From positions 1-26,022 of the forward strand of contig CAMYCF010000012.1 of assembly GCA_947254375.1 (NCBI GenBank): a stretch of 26,022 bases of DNA, in the 5' to 3' direction. Source of the stretch: an uncultured Mobilibacterium sp. (GTDB lineage: Bacteria > Bacillota > Clostridia > Peptostreptococcales > Anaerovoracaceae). Numbering within the stretch: the stretch's first letter is position 1; each line of letters begins with the position of its first letter. Position numbers and translations under genes: made by a program. Under the pieces are notes generated by a model that did no database searches, had not been told where the DNA came from, and worked only from the letters and a program-made list of their open reading frames with translations. Positions 1 to 8,489 of this stretch are shown piece by piece.

Positions 1-610
1 GCAACGTTCTTCTTGGTCCAGGTGATCTTTCCGTCTGCGTACTTACCGCCGTTGTCGGCAGAACCGTCTACATACGTCGTGTACTTAGGGATCGAATCTG
101 TGATCGTTACGTCCTGAGTCTCTCCCGTCGTATTCTTGTAAGTTACCTTGTAGAGCAGCTCGTCGCCTGCCTTGACGATGCGTCCGTCGATGTTCGTCTT
201 CGTATCTGAAGGAACGAATACATCCTTGACCGGTTCGGTAGGCGTAGGATTGTGGACTTGGTTCGTGTCGGAATCGTTGAAGCCGTCTTTTACGTTTGCC
301 TTGTTGTCCAAAGGCTTACCGTTGACAGCCTTATCGACTTTTACCTTGAACGTTACTTCGAAGGTTTCTCCGTCTGCAACATTCTTCTTAGTCCACGTGA
401 TCTTTCCGTCTGCGTACTTACCGCCGTTGTCGGCCGATCCGTCCACATACTTTGTATACTTAGGGATCGAGTCCGCAATGGTTACATCCTGTGTCTTACC
501 GGTTGCATTCTTGTACGTTACCTTGTAGAGGAGTTCTTCGCCGCCCTTGACCGCCTTACCGTCGATGCTCGTCTTCGTATCCGAAGGTTTGAATACGTCT
601 TTCTTGAGCA
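1..610 (-). repeat. 125-residue (375-bp) tandem stalk repeats inside the adhesin
   Basis: Two consecutive copies of a DUF11-like module lie at the left edge. The base pattern starting at position 1 recurs at 376, a period of 375 bp or 125 codons. Shared protein landmarks are PSDTKT, LLYKVTYKN, QDVTI.DSIPKYT and YVDGSADNGGKYADGKITW. The copy nearest the N-terminus is complete and the next is cut by the edge. Identity is high but not perfect, with many changes at third positions. More copies probably continue outside the window. Confidence 0.85.
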
Positions 611-3600
611 GCGGATTCGACAGATCGTCCAGCTTGATCTCCGGATCATCTCCGTATTTGATCGTAGCCGAGTTCATTACTGACAGCGGTGTCGCAGCCT
701 CTGCGTCGACTTTGCCCGAGTACGAAACATATGCGAGGGACGATCTCGCCGGAACGGCCTTCAGGGTCCATGTCAATGTCGTCGATCCGTCGGCGTTATT
801 TGCCGAAGCCTTTTCGACGGTTATGCCCGAAACGATCTTGCCGTCCTTATCGTGAAGCTTAAGATCGTTGTTGTAGGTCAATCCCTTTGACATGGTGTCC
901 TTGATCACGATATCGATAGGAATGTCCTTCTTGTTGCCGACTGTGATCCTGTACGGTATCGTCTGTCCGATCGCGGTTATCTTTCCGATATACCAATCAT
1001 TGGAATCGTACTTTTTACTGCTCATAGGATTCTCGAGCGAATCAAGCTTGACTTCAGGATCGTTGCCGACTTTGTAATATGCGCCGTTATTTACCGTGTA
1101 CTGGGTCTGTCCGGCATCTACTACTTTCGCGCTGTATATCAACCTGTAGATGCCTTTAGGCACATTCTTCAGCGCCCAACGGACTTCATGGTCGGTCATT
1201 CCGGTTTTATCGGTGTCCGTAAGATTTCCTGCGAGCAGACCTGATACGTCGACCTCTTTGATGTTGCCGGCGCTGTCCGTTTTCCTTCTTACGAGCCTGA
1301 TCCCGGACGTCTGCAACATTAGGCCTTTGGACATCCTGTCGCGTATGGTAACGCTCTTATTATCTTTTTCCGTCTGCGTGAAAAGGATCTCGTACTTGAT
1401 GATGTCGCCCGCCTTTACGGCGCCGTTATCGGAACCCGCCGACGTATTCTCTTCATAACTCTTTGCAGGTTTGAAGAATCCGGCATCGAGGTGGTTTTCG
1501 ATATACGGCGATGTTGCGAGTTTCGTTACGGACGGCATTACGATGTCGCTGATAAAAGCGTTCTCTCCGTTCGGTCCGTTTTGTACGGCATCCGAGTTCC
1601 TCGACGGGTCGACGCCCTTCGCTTTGGTCGCGGTCACCTGATACTCTCCGAGCTTTGTCGTGCCGCTCGTGAATACTACTTTGTAATTTTCATCGGTCGT
1701 TGTGTTTTTCGCCTTCAGATTCTCGAATACATAGTAGCCGTTTTTATCGGTCTTGGTAACGCAGCTTTTACCGTCGAAGTTCTTTGCTATCTTCCCGCTC
1801 GAATCGTAGAGGGTGACCGTTACGCCCGGCAGACGTTTTTCTTTGCTGTCGCGCCTTCCGTTGACGTTCGAGTCTACCCATGCGACTCCGGAGATCATGC
1901 GCTTGACGACATAAGTGGTGTTCGTTATCGCAAGCGATGAGATGCTCGATTTATTGACGTATTTATCGCCCGGTTTGTTGCCATTCGTATCGATCCTCAG
2001 CTTCATTTGGACGTTCTTGCCTGCCTTGATGTCACCGACAAGGGCGATGCCCGTCATCTTGACACCTGAAGGAAGGTTGGTCACCGTGCCGGAGGAATTG
2101 AGCGTAAGTTTCTTCCAGGTCGCTCCTCCGCTCTTTCCGGCCTTGATCTCATCCGGTTTGAAGTCCTCGGATATCTTGTCCGAAACGACAGGATCAGTCG
2201 AATAATATACGTCGTAGTCGGCGACCTTCTTGCCTTCGGAAGGAACGATGCTGAGGCCCTTGACTTCGAACTTTCCGCCTGCGCTGAAGCTGCTTCCCTC
2301 TTTACCGTCGGTCGGCAGGATATCCAGCATCACCTGACCTGTCTTGTCGGTCTTTCCGTTATTCAGGTACTTGAGCGTATAGTTGATCTCCTGGTTAGGA
2401 TCGTAAGTGACATGATCGGCGATCTTTGAAAGCGAAAGATCGCTCGTCTTCGATGTCTTGATCGAGAAGTCGAATCTGTTACCCGTTCCGGCACTAGGAA
2501 GGCTCCTGTCCTCCGTCGTATTTATTTCGGTCCTGTTTCGGAACTCAACATTTGATTTAGTTGTAGAATCGATCTTAGCTTTGAAATAGATATGCGGAAC
2601 ATCGTTTTGGACCTTTACATCCGGTATCGACCATATCAATACAGTCGTGCCGTCGCTCTGCTTTTCGATCTTCGGCTCCATGGCTTTACCGCCTTCGACC
2701 GTGCCCGGATATCCGAGACGCGCGCTCGGCTTATACGTGCCGCCGTAAACGGATGAACCCGGCAGATACTCCATTCCCGCCGGCAATATATCCTTTACCG
2801 TCATCGTCGTCGGTAGCGGCCATTTTACACCTTCCTGAAGCACCATGTGAGGCGACAGTTCGTAGTCTACCGTGAACTGGTTATAATCGAGGTCGTAGAC
2901 CGTCTTGGTTTTTCCGGAGTCGTTCAGCTGAGATGTCTTCTTGTCTATCTTTGCATTGTAAGGAATTATATACAGCGTATCTCCGTAGTATGGTTCGACT
3001 CCCGGGCCGCTTATCCAGCCGTGAGCATCGTATTTGTCTTTTTCGTAGTACTGACTGTAGTTCTCATATTTCGGTGCGGTTGCCTTGTTTGATTTTACCG
3101 TCTGTCCTACCTTCAGATCCAGTCTGCTCGGGAATTCCCCGCCGTTCTTGGCTAGCACCGCTTCATACGACTCCTGTGTCCAAACATTGGCCACTATGCA
3201 CGTCATGAAGGTTTTACCTATATTGTTGAGGTCGGCCTTGATCTTGAACCTTGCGCAATATGAGCTATTCCATTCCGTTGAATATATAGGGCGGTCGGAT
3301 TGCTTCCTTACCTCCGCCAATATGCCTACACATGTCTTGCCGGAGGCTTTCAGGGTATCGAGGGAATCGTAATATACAAGATCCTCTTCGCGCGCCTTGT
3401 TCATTTCGTCTTCGTTTTTCCAGCCTTTTCCGTCCGGCTTTGCGGCAAAAAGATATTTTTCCTTAAGATCATAATAATTGTAAGCAGCTTCTTGCGTGAC
3501 CGTCGGTTTCGCAGGATCAAGCTCCAGGGCCCTGTCGTCGAATTTCATAAGGTAATTGGCCGCATGGATCGCATTCGTTGCCGCGCCTTGAGGATATAAG

Positions 3601-5639
3601 TGCGCTCCCCAGACGACCGACACGGTGTCGCCTATGGCCCTCGCATCGGTACCGTTCCAGTAATCGCGACCGGAGATCTCATTATCGACGCCCGCAACCC
3701 AGCTTCCTGTCGAGTTTTTATAATGTATTATGGTCGCCATGCTGCCCGGCGGGACCGCATTTATGTTTTTCTGTTCCCGATCGTCTTTTTGGTTCATCTG
3801 GTCTTTATTGGTGACCTTTTGTCCGGTGATGCTCTGTGCTGTCATATTACTGTCGGTGACGGTATAGTTGACATTCCCCGTCGTTTTGTATTTGTTCGGG
3901 TAATATTCCTTGTCTTTTACACCGGTCGATCCTCCCAGCGGAACGACGAAAAACATGCTGGCTGCGGAAATGCACCCTATGTTTTGTACGCTTTCACCGT
4001 GAGTATAATAAATGTTCGTCCCGGCGGCATTACCAAGGTTCATGGTCGGGAATCTTTCCGGATTGATCTCGTACCCGTCCACGGTCAAGCGCCACTTGCC
4101 GTCGGACAGCGCTTTGATTTTCCAGTTTCCGCCATCCCAACAATCAGATGTCCCGTTCTCCTTAAAGTATCCCGCAGTAACGCCTTTGCCGCCTTTGTTG
4201 GCCGGCGTCGTTACGGCCGCATAGTCATATACCGAATACTCGCCTTTTACGGGTCTTCCTCCCTGCAACTCTCCGTCAGGCTTCGTCTCGTCAAATGCCC
4301 AAAGGAGCGGTCTCTTTGCATACAGGTCCTTGTTGTTCTTGGAGTCATGGAAATATGCGGAGACATCGACATCGAAAGAAACGGGGCCCTTAGGGAATTC
4401 TATTCCTTTCAGCCCCTTATCCGCACGGTCGTTGTATAGCTGGAATGTTAAGCCTACGCCCTGCAATTGGCCGTAAACTTTTCCCGCATTTTTATCGAAC
4501 GCAGCACTGTTGCCTCTCGCAAAATCAAATATGCCGATCGCACCGACATAACCGTCATGTCCGATCTTCAACTGTATGTTATATTTCGGAGCTGCGGTCA
4601 CGGTGACCTGAGGCGCGGTCGCTTCTTTTACGACCTTGTTGTAGTCCATCCACGCTTTGAAGATAGGTTTGATCTTCTGCCCGTTTGTCGCCTGTTTTAT
4701 ATTGATGACAAGCGGGATCTGTCCTGCATTCGGGATCGACGGCTCTACCCCGTCTTTCGACATGAGCCTTCTCGATGCTCTCAGCGTCTGTGTACCGTCG
4801 GGATTCGTCGTAACTTTCCATTGATGGTCTTTATCGGTCGCCATCCAGCCCATGGATCCCGTATCGAATTCCGCAATCTCCTTAGTACAAGGAAGCTTGA
4901 ATTCAAAGTTTATATATCCGTCCTTGTATGCGACGCCCTGCGTTTTGACTTTGTTCGCATAGCCGATCTCGTATTGGACCGAATCGAACGACCTGACGAT
5001 CTTATTCGTAGGTGAAGAATCGTTGCCCGGTTTGTTGTCCGCATCAAACGGACCGGTACCGTCGGTGACGGAAGCCACATAAAGCTTCGTTACTTCGGCA
5101 TCGTCGCTGTTGAGCAACGGTTTTATCTCTGAAAGGGCATATACCTTTACCGTCGTTTCCGCAGTCACCGGCTTGTCGAGTGAGACCCACTCGTTTCCGG
5201 ATTTTTTCTGCACCTCGTAGTGAACGACGTATTGTTTGCCGTTGTCACTGTGTGAAGGCGTGAATCCGGTGTCGCCCGGCTTGAATGTGTACGAACCTCC
5301 GGACGGTGTGTCAACCCCCGTTACCGCGACGCGAAACTCGTCGCCGTTGTGCCATTCGTCTTTAGCCGGGATCATAGATACTCCCTTATAAAATTCGAAT
5401 GGTTTTTCCGGTACCTGTGATACCTCTTCCTGCACGCCCAGTATTTCTATTTTGGGATAGTCCGATTCGGCACGCGTCAGGATCTCCGACCTTGCGGTCG
5501 TTTCTCCCGTTTGGGCTCCCCCGCCAGCACTTTCGGCATAGGCAAAGACTGAAAGCGTGCTCATGTTCATCGTTATGCACAGGAACCCGATCAGTATCAA
5601 TGTCGAAAGGCGACGCGATCTGTTCTTTTTATGTATCAT
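1..5639 (-). CDS. Giant secreted surface adhesin with SdrD_B/Cna-B and DUF11-type repeats (3' end outside window)
   Basis: An uninterrupted minus-strand frame runs from ATG 5639 past the left edge, giving at least 1,879 codons. A GGAGGAG ribosome site lies just upstream of the ATG. The N-terminus is a signal peptide: basic start (IHKKNRSRR), hydrophobic core (LSTLILIGFLCITM), then small residues near AYAESA. Residues ~60-1000 form a large beta-rich head of the kind seen in isopeptide adhesins; I cannot name its domains. An SdrD_B-like collagen-binding B fold begins near residue 1249 (ISGVAWVDSNVNGRRD, LPGVTVTLYD, TDKNGYYVFENL). DUF11-type modules follow, then a 125-residue repeat (KDVF.PSDTKT...LLYKVTYKN). 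The family displays ligand-binding heads on stalks, usually wall-anchored by sortase. The sorting signal would lie off the left edge and is not seen. The ligand is unknown. The adhesin class is secure; substrate and anchoring are inference. Confidence 0.85.
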   Translation of the reverse strand, partial: MIHKKNRSRRLSTLILIGFLCITMNMSTLSVFAYAESAGGGAQTGETTARSEILTRAESDYPKIEILGVQEEVSQVPEKPFEFYKGVSMIPAKDEWHNGDEFRVAVTGVDTPSGGSYTFKPGDTGFTPSHSDNGKQYVVHYEVQKKSGNEWVSLDKPVTAETTVKVYALSEIKPLLNSDDAEVTKLYVASVTDGTGPFDADNKPGNDSSPTNKIVRSFDSVQYEIGYANKVKTQGVAYKDGYINFEFKLPCTKEIAEFDTGSMGWMATDKDHQWKVTTNPDGTQTLRASRRLMSKDGVEPSIPNAGQIPLVINIKQATNGQKIKPIFKAWMDYNKVVKEATAPQVTVTAAPKYNIQLKIGHDGYVGAIGIFDFARGNSAAFDKNAGKVYGQLQGVGLTFQLYNDRADKGLKGIEFPKGPVSFDVDVSAYFHDSKNNKDLYAKRPLLWAFDETKPDGELQGGRPVKGEYSVYDYAAVTTPANKGGKGVTAGYFKENGTSDCWDGGNWKIKALSDGKWRLTVDGYEINPERFPTMNLGNAAGTNIYYTHGESVQNIGCISAASMFFVVPLGGSTGVKDKEYYPNKYKTTGNVNYTVTDSNMTAQSITGQKVTNKDQMNQKDDREQKNINAVPPGSMATIIHYKNSTGSWVAGVDNEISGRDYWNGTDARAIGDTVSVVWGAHLYPQGAATNAIHAANYLMKFDDRALELDPAKPTVTQEAAYNYYDLKEKYLFAAKPDGKGWKNEDEMNKAREEDLVYYDSLDTLKASGKTCVGILAEVRKQSDRPIYSTEWNSSYCARFKIKADLNNIGKTFMTCIVANVWTQESYEAVLAKNGGEFPSRLDLKVGQTVKSNKATAPKYENYSQYYEKDKYDAHGWISGPGVEPYYGDTLYIIPYNAKIDKKTSQLNDSGKTKTVYDLDYNQFTVDYELSPHMVLQEGVKWPLPTTMTVKDILPAGMEYLPGSSVYGGTYKPSARLGYPGTVEGGKAMEPKIEKQSDGTTVLIWSIPDVKVQNDVPHIYFKAKIDSTTKSNVEFRNRTEINTTEDRSLPSAGTGNRFDFSIKTSKTSDLSLSKIADHVTYDPNQEINYTLKYLNNGKTDKTGQVMLDILPTDGKEGSSFSAGGKFEVKGLSIVPSEGKKVADYDVYYSTDPVVSDKISEDFKPDEIKAGKSGGATWKKLTLNSSGTVTNLPSGVKMTGIALVGDIKAGKNVQMKLRIDTNGNKPGDKYVNKSSISSLAITNTTYVVKRMISGVAWVDSNVNGRRDSKEKRLPGVTVTLYDSSGKIAKNFDGKSCVTKTDKNGYYVFENLKAKNTTTDENYKVVFTSGTTKLGEYQVTATKAKGVDPSRNSDAVQNGPNGENAFISDIVMPSVTKLATSPYIENHLDAGFFKPAKSYEENTSAGSDNGAVKAGDIIKYEILFTQTEKDNKSVTIRDRMSKGLMLQTSGIRLVRRKTDSAGNIKEVDVSGLLAGNLTDTDKTGMTDHEVRWALKNVPKGIYRLIYSAKVVDAGQTQYTVNNGAYYKVGNDPEVKLDSLENPMSSKKYDSNDWYIGKITAIGQTIPYRITVGNKKDIPIDIVIKDTMSKGLTYNNDLKLHDKDGKIVSGITVEKASANNADGSTTLTWTLKAVPARSSLAYVSYSGKVDAEAATPLSVMNSATIKYGDDPEIKLDDLSNPLLKKDVFKPSDTKTSIDGKAVKGGEELLYKVTYKNATGKTQDVTIADSIPKYTKYVDGSADNGGKYADGKITWTKKNVADGETFEVTFKVKVDKAVNGKPLDNKANVKDGFNDSDTNQVHNPTPTEPVKDVFVPSDTKTNIDGRIVKAGDELLYKVTYKNTTGETQDVTITDSIPKYTTYVDGSADNGGKYADGKITWTKKNV

Positions 5640-5838
5640 CTTTCTCCTCCAACCTGTCAGCATAAATACAGCTTCTTTTGCAACATCCTTCGTGTATTAC
5701 AAATTTTTCAGCGGTCGGCAATTTCAATATTTGCAGATCGAGAGTCCCTATGCCATTGGGTCCACCTCCCCCATTTTTGGGTTTGCGATTTAACGCTTTT
5801 AACCCGATAAATAACTATATGTAGATTTTTATATGCTA
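5640..5838 (-). other. Structured 5' leader of the adhesin mRNA (no known riboswitch class recognised)
   Basis: About 195 nt lie between the probable promoter and the adhesin ATG. On the minus strand the leader contains nested pairing: GGGTT pairs with AACCC around an inner GCG-TTAAAT-CGC hairpin (about 5778-5804). A purine-rich GGGGGAGGTGG tract with possible CCC/GGG pairings follows, and then a GCAA/TTGC hairpin further down. I compared it by eye with c-di-GMP-I, c-di-GMP-II, cobalamin and c-di-AMP consensus motifs and found no convincing match. It may be a regulatory leader or simply a structured UTR. Confidence 0.35.
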
Positions 5839-5844
5839 GTTATA
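5839..5844 (-). promoter_or_regulatory. Probable extended -10 promoter of the adhesin gene
   Basis: The minus strand reads TGGTATAACT, an extended -10 (TGn before TATAAC). There is no strong -35; the nearest T-rich hexamers (TTGTTC/TTCTTT) are badly spaced. Transcription from here would give a 5' UTR of about 190 nt. Confidence 0.4.
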
Positions 5845-5944
5845 CCATTTTTGTATTTCGCAAAGAACAATTGTGTGTGCCTTTTTTGCACCCATGCCAT
5901 AAAAATCCCTTATCCAGCAATCGACTCTCTACATGCGCAGCATC

Positions 5945-5975
5945 AAAAAATAAAACGAGCCGCCTTATACGGCTC
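5945..5975 (-). terminator. Intrinsic terminator of the candidate sRNA/attenuator
   Basis: On the minus strand a 6-bp stem GAGCCG / CGGCTC with a 7-nt loop (5957-5975) is followed by CG and then TTTTATTTTTT. This is a canonical intrinsic terminator pointing towards the adhesin. Confidence 0.7.
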
Positions 5976-6060
5976 TGATTTCAAGGCTTTCGTGCTCATC
6001 GCGGCCTTCCCCGCGGTAAGTCAGGCGTCACAAAAGCGTTTCGGCCTTATATATAAAATC
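5945..6060 (-). ncRNA. Candidate structured small RNA or attenuator ending in an intrinsic terminator
   Basis: The minus-strand sequence between the rpmE terminator and the adhesin promoter folds as a rod. An outer stem AAGGC/GCCTT (with CACGA facing TTGTG) encloses a perfect CGCGG-loop-CCGCG hairpin around 6002-6017. A separate GAGCCG/CGGCTC terminator hairpin with a U-rich tail follows at once. No open frame with a ribosome site occupies it. A TATATA box lies near its start, but I could not find a matching -35, so the 5' end is uncertain. It could be an independent sRNA, or an attenuator for read-through towards the adhesin. I do not recognise an Rfam family. Confidence 0.4.
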
Positions 6061-6068
6061 ATGCAGAC

Positions 6069-6103
6069 AAAAAAATAACGGGGTGCATATGATATGCACC
6101 CCG
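6069..6103 (-). terminator. Intrinsic terminator of rpmE
   Basis: On the minus strand a long perfect stem (CGGGGTGCATAT / ATATGCACCCCG, 6079-6103) is followed by TTATTTTTTT. It begins 20 nt after the rpmE stop codon. The stem is near palindromic, but the U-tract supports the minus direction. Confidence 0.9.
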
Positions 6104-6122
6104 TGTCTCGTTATCCCGTTTA

Positions 6123-6323
6123 CTATTTAAGGTTGTATTTGTTCTTGAATTTCTCGACTCTTCCGCCGCGGTTAGCAAATTTCTGCTGACCCGTAAAGAA
6201 CGGATGGCACTCGGAGCAGATGTCCACTCTTTTCTCCTCAGTGGTCGAGAGCGTCGTAAATGTATTACCACATGCGCAAGTAACTTTACATTCCTTATAA
6301 TCAGGATGGATTCCTTCCTTCAT
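6123..6323 (-). CDS. rpmE: 50S ribosomal protein L31, zinc-binding type
   Basis: The 66-residue product has the normal length for bacterial L31. L31 sits on the central protuberance of the large subunit and helps bridge the two subunits. The start MKEGIHPDYKE and the zinc ligands are plain: the C-x-C pair (TCACGN, Cys16/Cys18) and CSEC (Cys36/Cys39). All four cysteines are kept, so this is the zinc-containing C+ form, not the zinc-independent paralogue. The C-terminus RGGRVEKFKNKYNLK is typical. The ribosome site is AAAGAGG. It is monocistronic, with its own promoter (6371-6399) and terminator. In many Firmicutes rpmE adjoins rho; here they are about 9.5 kb apart. Confidence 0.97.
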   Translation of the reverse strand: MKEGIHPDYKECKVTCACGNTFTTLSTTEEKRVDICSECHPFFTGQQKFANRGGRVEKFKNKYNLK

Positions 6324-6370
6324 GTTGTTCGCCTCTTTCCGTATTACTTGTTCTTTCGAACAGCGGTATG

Positions 6371-6399
6371 ATTATATCAGAGCGGCGGATGTTATACAA
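6371..6399 (-). promoter_or_regulatory. Sigma-A-type promoter of rpmE
   Basis: On the minus strand TTGTAT (6394-6399) and TATAAT (6371-6376) are separated by exactly 17 nt. The start codon is about 48 nt downstream of the -10. Confidence 0.75.
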
Positions 6400-6501
6400 G
6401 GCTGTTTTTTGCGTTTTCTTTCGGTAAAACGGCGGTTTCCCGTAAAAGTCCCCTGCGCTGCGAAAGGCCACCGCATCGTAAAAAGCGTGTACCCGCATCG
6501 T

Positions 6502-6530
6502 AAAAAAGGACCCGGCGCGCGCCGGGCCCT
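6502..6530 (-). terminator. Intrinsic terminator of the zinc-ribbon gene
   Basis: On the minus strand a very GC-rich stem (GGCCCGGCG / CGCCGGGTCC with a short loop) is followed by TTTTTTA. It starts about 12 nt after the stop codon. The motif CGCATCGTAAAAA (forward strand) at the end of the U-tract is repeated 22 bp further on (6472-6484 and 6494-6506). Confidence 0.85.
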
Positions 6531-6541
6531 CTTCAACTCTT

Positions 6542-7006
6542 CTATTTCTTTTTCTTCCTTCCGAGGCTGAGATGCAATCCGAATGCGCCGTCCTTCTTGC
6601 CGGCTTCGTGTTTCTCGATCCTTGCAAGAGGTTTCTTCCTCCCGAACATCCTGTATTTAGGCTTGTTCGCCGTCTCGACGATCATCTCCTGGCCGCAGTG
6701 CTTGCAGAACCTGTCGTATTTCTCGACTTTGCGACCGCACGTCGGGCAATAGTAAGACGTCTGTTTTACGACGAGGTCGCGGTCCCTCTTCATGTAGCGA
6801 GGAGGGCGAGCCGGTTTGATCTCCTCCTCGGGCTCGATTTTTACCGTGTTCTTACTGAGCCTGCTCTTAAAGATCTCGCCTATGCCGACCTTGACTTCCG
6901 TGTCGTCGTCTTTGGTTATGTCGAGGACGATCGAATCATCTTCGTTATATTCTCTTGCTTCGTCATCCAATTGGTCTATGATTTTTCTGAATTCGCTGAG
7001 TTTCAT
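6542..7006 (-). CDS. Small zinc-ribbon protein of unknown function
   Basis: The 154-residue product begins MKLSEFRK. I chose this ATG because GGAGG lies 5 nt before it; an in-frame GTG 24 nt upstream has no such site. Residues ~1-45 are acidic and helical. Residues ~85-108 hold a double CxxC knuckle (YYCPTCGRK and FCKHCGQE), the zinc_ribbon_2 pattern. The C-terminus is very basic (GRKKKK). No signal peptide or membrane segment is present, so it is probably cytosolic. The zinc ribbon suggests nucleic-acid or protein binding, but nothing shows which. It has its own promoter and terminator despite following nfnB by 91 bp. Function not recognised. Confidence 0.8.
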   Translation of the reverse strand: MKLSEFRKIIDQLDDEAREYNEDDSIVLDITKDDDTEVKVGIGEIFKSRLSKNTVKIEPEEEIKPARPPRYMKRDRDLVVKQTSYYCPTCGRKVEKYDRFCKHCGQEMIVETANKPKYRMFGRKKPLARIEKHEAGKKDGAFGLHLSLGRKKKK

Positions 7007-7047
7007 TGCAACCTCCATTTCCTCAAGCACAGGCTGTCTCTCTCACG

Positions 7048-7076
7048 AATATATCCCAAATCGAAAGATTTTACAA
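7048..7076 (-). promoter_or_regulatory. Promoter of the zinc-ribbon gene
   Basis: On the minus strand TTGTAA (7071-7076) and TATATT (7048-7053) are separated by 17 nt. It lies in the 91-bp gap after nfnB and shares its -35 hexamer and spacing with the nfnA promoter. Confidence 0.65.
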
Positions 7077-7097
7077 GGGATATGGCAAAACTTTATA

Positions 7098-8489
7098 CTA
7101 CTTGTTTTTACCTTTTATATACGCATCGATACCGGCTGCTCCCTGCTTGCCTGCGCCCATGGCTTTTATTACCGTTGCAGCTCCTGTGACGGCATCTCCG
7201 CCGGCGAATACGCCCTCTCTCGTAGCGGCCGCGGTCTCCTCATCTACCTTGATCCCGCCGCGATCGTTGAGATCGAGTCCTTCCGTCTGATCACACAGAA
7301 GTTTGTTGAGCCTCGTTCCGAGCGCCATTATGACGGCGTCGACAGGGATCTCGAATTCGGAGCCTTCGATAGGTTCCGGCCTGCACCTTCCGCTTGCATC
7401 AGGCTCTCCGAGCTGCATCCTGATGCACTCGATCGCACGAACGACACCGTTTTCATCTGGGATGACTTTCGCCGGATTTGTGAGCATCTCGAAAATTATA
7501 CCTTCTTCGGCGGCGTGCTCTATCTCTTCCGCTCTTGCCGGCATCTCGACTCTCGACCTTCTGTAGATGAGGTGGACTTCGGCGCCCATTCTCTTCGCGC
7601 AGCGCGCTGCGTCCATGGCTACGTTTCCGCCGCCGACGACCGCGATCTTGGCGTGCCTCTTGATCGGCGTGTCGTATTCATCCTTATACGCCTTCATGAG
7701 GTTGATCCTTGTCAGATATTCGTTCGCCGAATATACGCCGACGAGGTTCTCTCCTTCGATTCCCATAAATTTAGGAAGTCCGGCGCCCGTTCCGATAAAA
7801 ATCGCTTCGAAGCCTTCATCGAAAAGATCGTCTATGTATATCGACCTTCCGACGACTACGTTCCTGATGAATTTAACGCCTTTCTTCTTGAGCGTATCTA
7901 TTTCGTACTCTACGATCTCCTTCGGCAGCCTGAACTGCGGGATCCCGTAGACGAGTACTCCGCCTTCCTTGTGAAAGCTCTCGAAAACCGTCACGTCATA
8001 TCCGAGATTTATGAGGTCGCCCGCACACGCGAGTCCCGCAGGTCCCGATCCGACTACGGCCACCTTATGACCGTTGCTTTCGACCGGTTTTACGGAACCA
8101 TTTCCTACATGCTCTTTATGCCAGTCCGCGACATATCTTTCGAGCCTTCCGATGCCGACCGGTTCGCCCTTCATACCGCGCACGCACTTTACTTCGCACT
8201 GTGTCTCCTGCGGGCAGACGCGTCCGCATACGGCAGGGAGCGAATTCGTCGAAGTCAGTATCTCGTACGCCTCTTCCATTTTGCCTTCGTTGACCGCCTG
8301 TATGAACTCCGGGATCCTTACGTTTACCGGGCAACCCGAAACGCACGGCTTGTGCTTGCAGTTGAGACATCTTTCCGATTCTCCCTGCGCCATTTCGTCG
8401 GTGTAGCCGAGCGCAACCTCTTCGAAATTTTTATTCCTTACCTCCGGTTCCTGCGAAGGCATTTCCGTTTTCGTTTTTATATTATTCAT
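7098..8489 (-). CDS. nfnB: NfnB: large subunit of NADH-dependent ferredoxin:NADP+ oxidoreductase (GltA-like)
   Basis: The 463-residue product has the standard length for NfnB (often annotated gltA, NADPH-glutamate synthase beta-like). With NfnA it bifurcates or confurcates electrons between NADPH, NAD+ and reduced ferredoxin in the cytosol. Near residues 42-56 it has the N-terminal iron-sulfur motif CLNCKHKPCVSGCP, with further cysteines in CGRVCPQETQCEVKC. The FAD site GSGPAGLACAGDL and the pyridine-nucleotide site GGGNVAMDAARCA follow. The C-terminal GAGKQGAAGIDAYI is typical. The start ATG overlaps the nfnA stop by 8 nt, with GGGAGGTG inside nfnA, so the two are translationally coupled. 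The partner gene rules out a true glutamate synthase small subunit: no large GltB gene is present here. Confidence 0.93.
   Translation of the reverse strand: MNNIKTKTEMPSQEPEVRNKNFEEVALGYTDEMAQGESERCLNCKHKPCVSGCPVNVRIPEFIQAVNEGKMEEAYEILTSTNSLPAVCGRVCPQETQCEVKCVRGMKGEPVGIGRLERYVADWHKEHVGNGSVKPVESNGHKVAVVGSGPAGLACAGDLINLGYDVTVFESFHKEGGVLVYGIPQFRLPKEIVEYEIDTLKKKGVKFIRNVVVGRSIYIDDLFDEGFEAIFIGTGAGLPKFMGIEGENLVGVYSANEYLTRINLMKAYKDEYDTPIKRHAKIAVVGGGNVAMDAARCAKRMGAEVHLIYRRSRVEMPARAEEIEHAAEEGIIFEMLTNPAKVIPDENGVVRAIECIRMQLGEPDASGRCRPEPIEGSEFEIPVDAVIMALGTRLNKLLCDQTEGLDLNDRGGIKVDEETAAATREGVFAGGDAVTGAATVIKAMGAGKQGAAGIDAYIKGKNK

Noticed and set aside
3600..4439. Open plus-strand frame (279 codons) inside the adhesin
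   Set aside because: Antisense to a continuous adhesin reading frame; composition is that of a shadow frame.
5629..5808. Minus-strand open frame through the adhesin leader, overlapping the adhesin start by 11 nt
   Set aside because: It stays open for about 60 codons but has no ATG or GTG start and no ribosome site; the region is better explained as structured leader.
5640..5838. c-di-GMP riboswitch upstream of the adhesin
   Set aside because: Such switches are common before clostridial adhesins, but the core GEMM sequence and its tetraloop-receptor pattern are not present; a short CGCAAA match alone is not enough.
7098..8489. Glutamate synthase small subunit (GltD)
   Set aside because: The sequence family overlaps, but the 8-bp overlap with an NfnA-type subunit and the absence of a large GltB gene favour NfnB.
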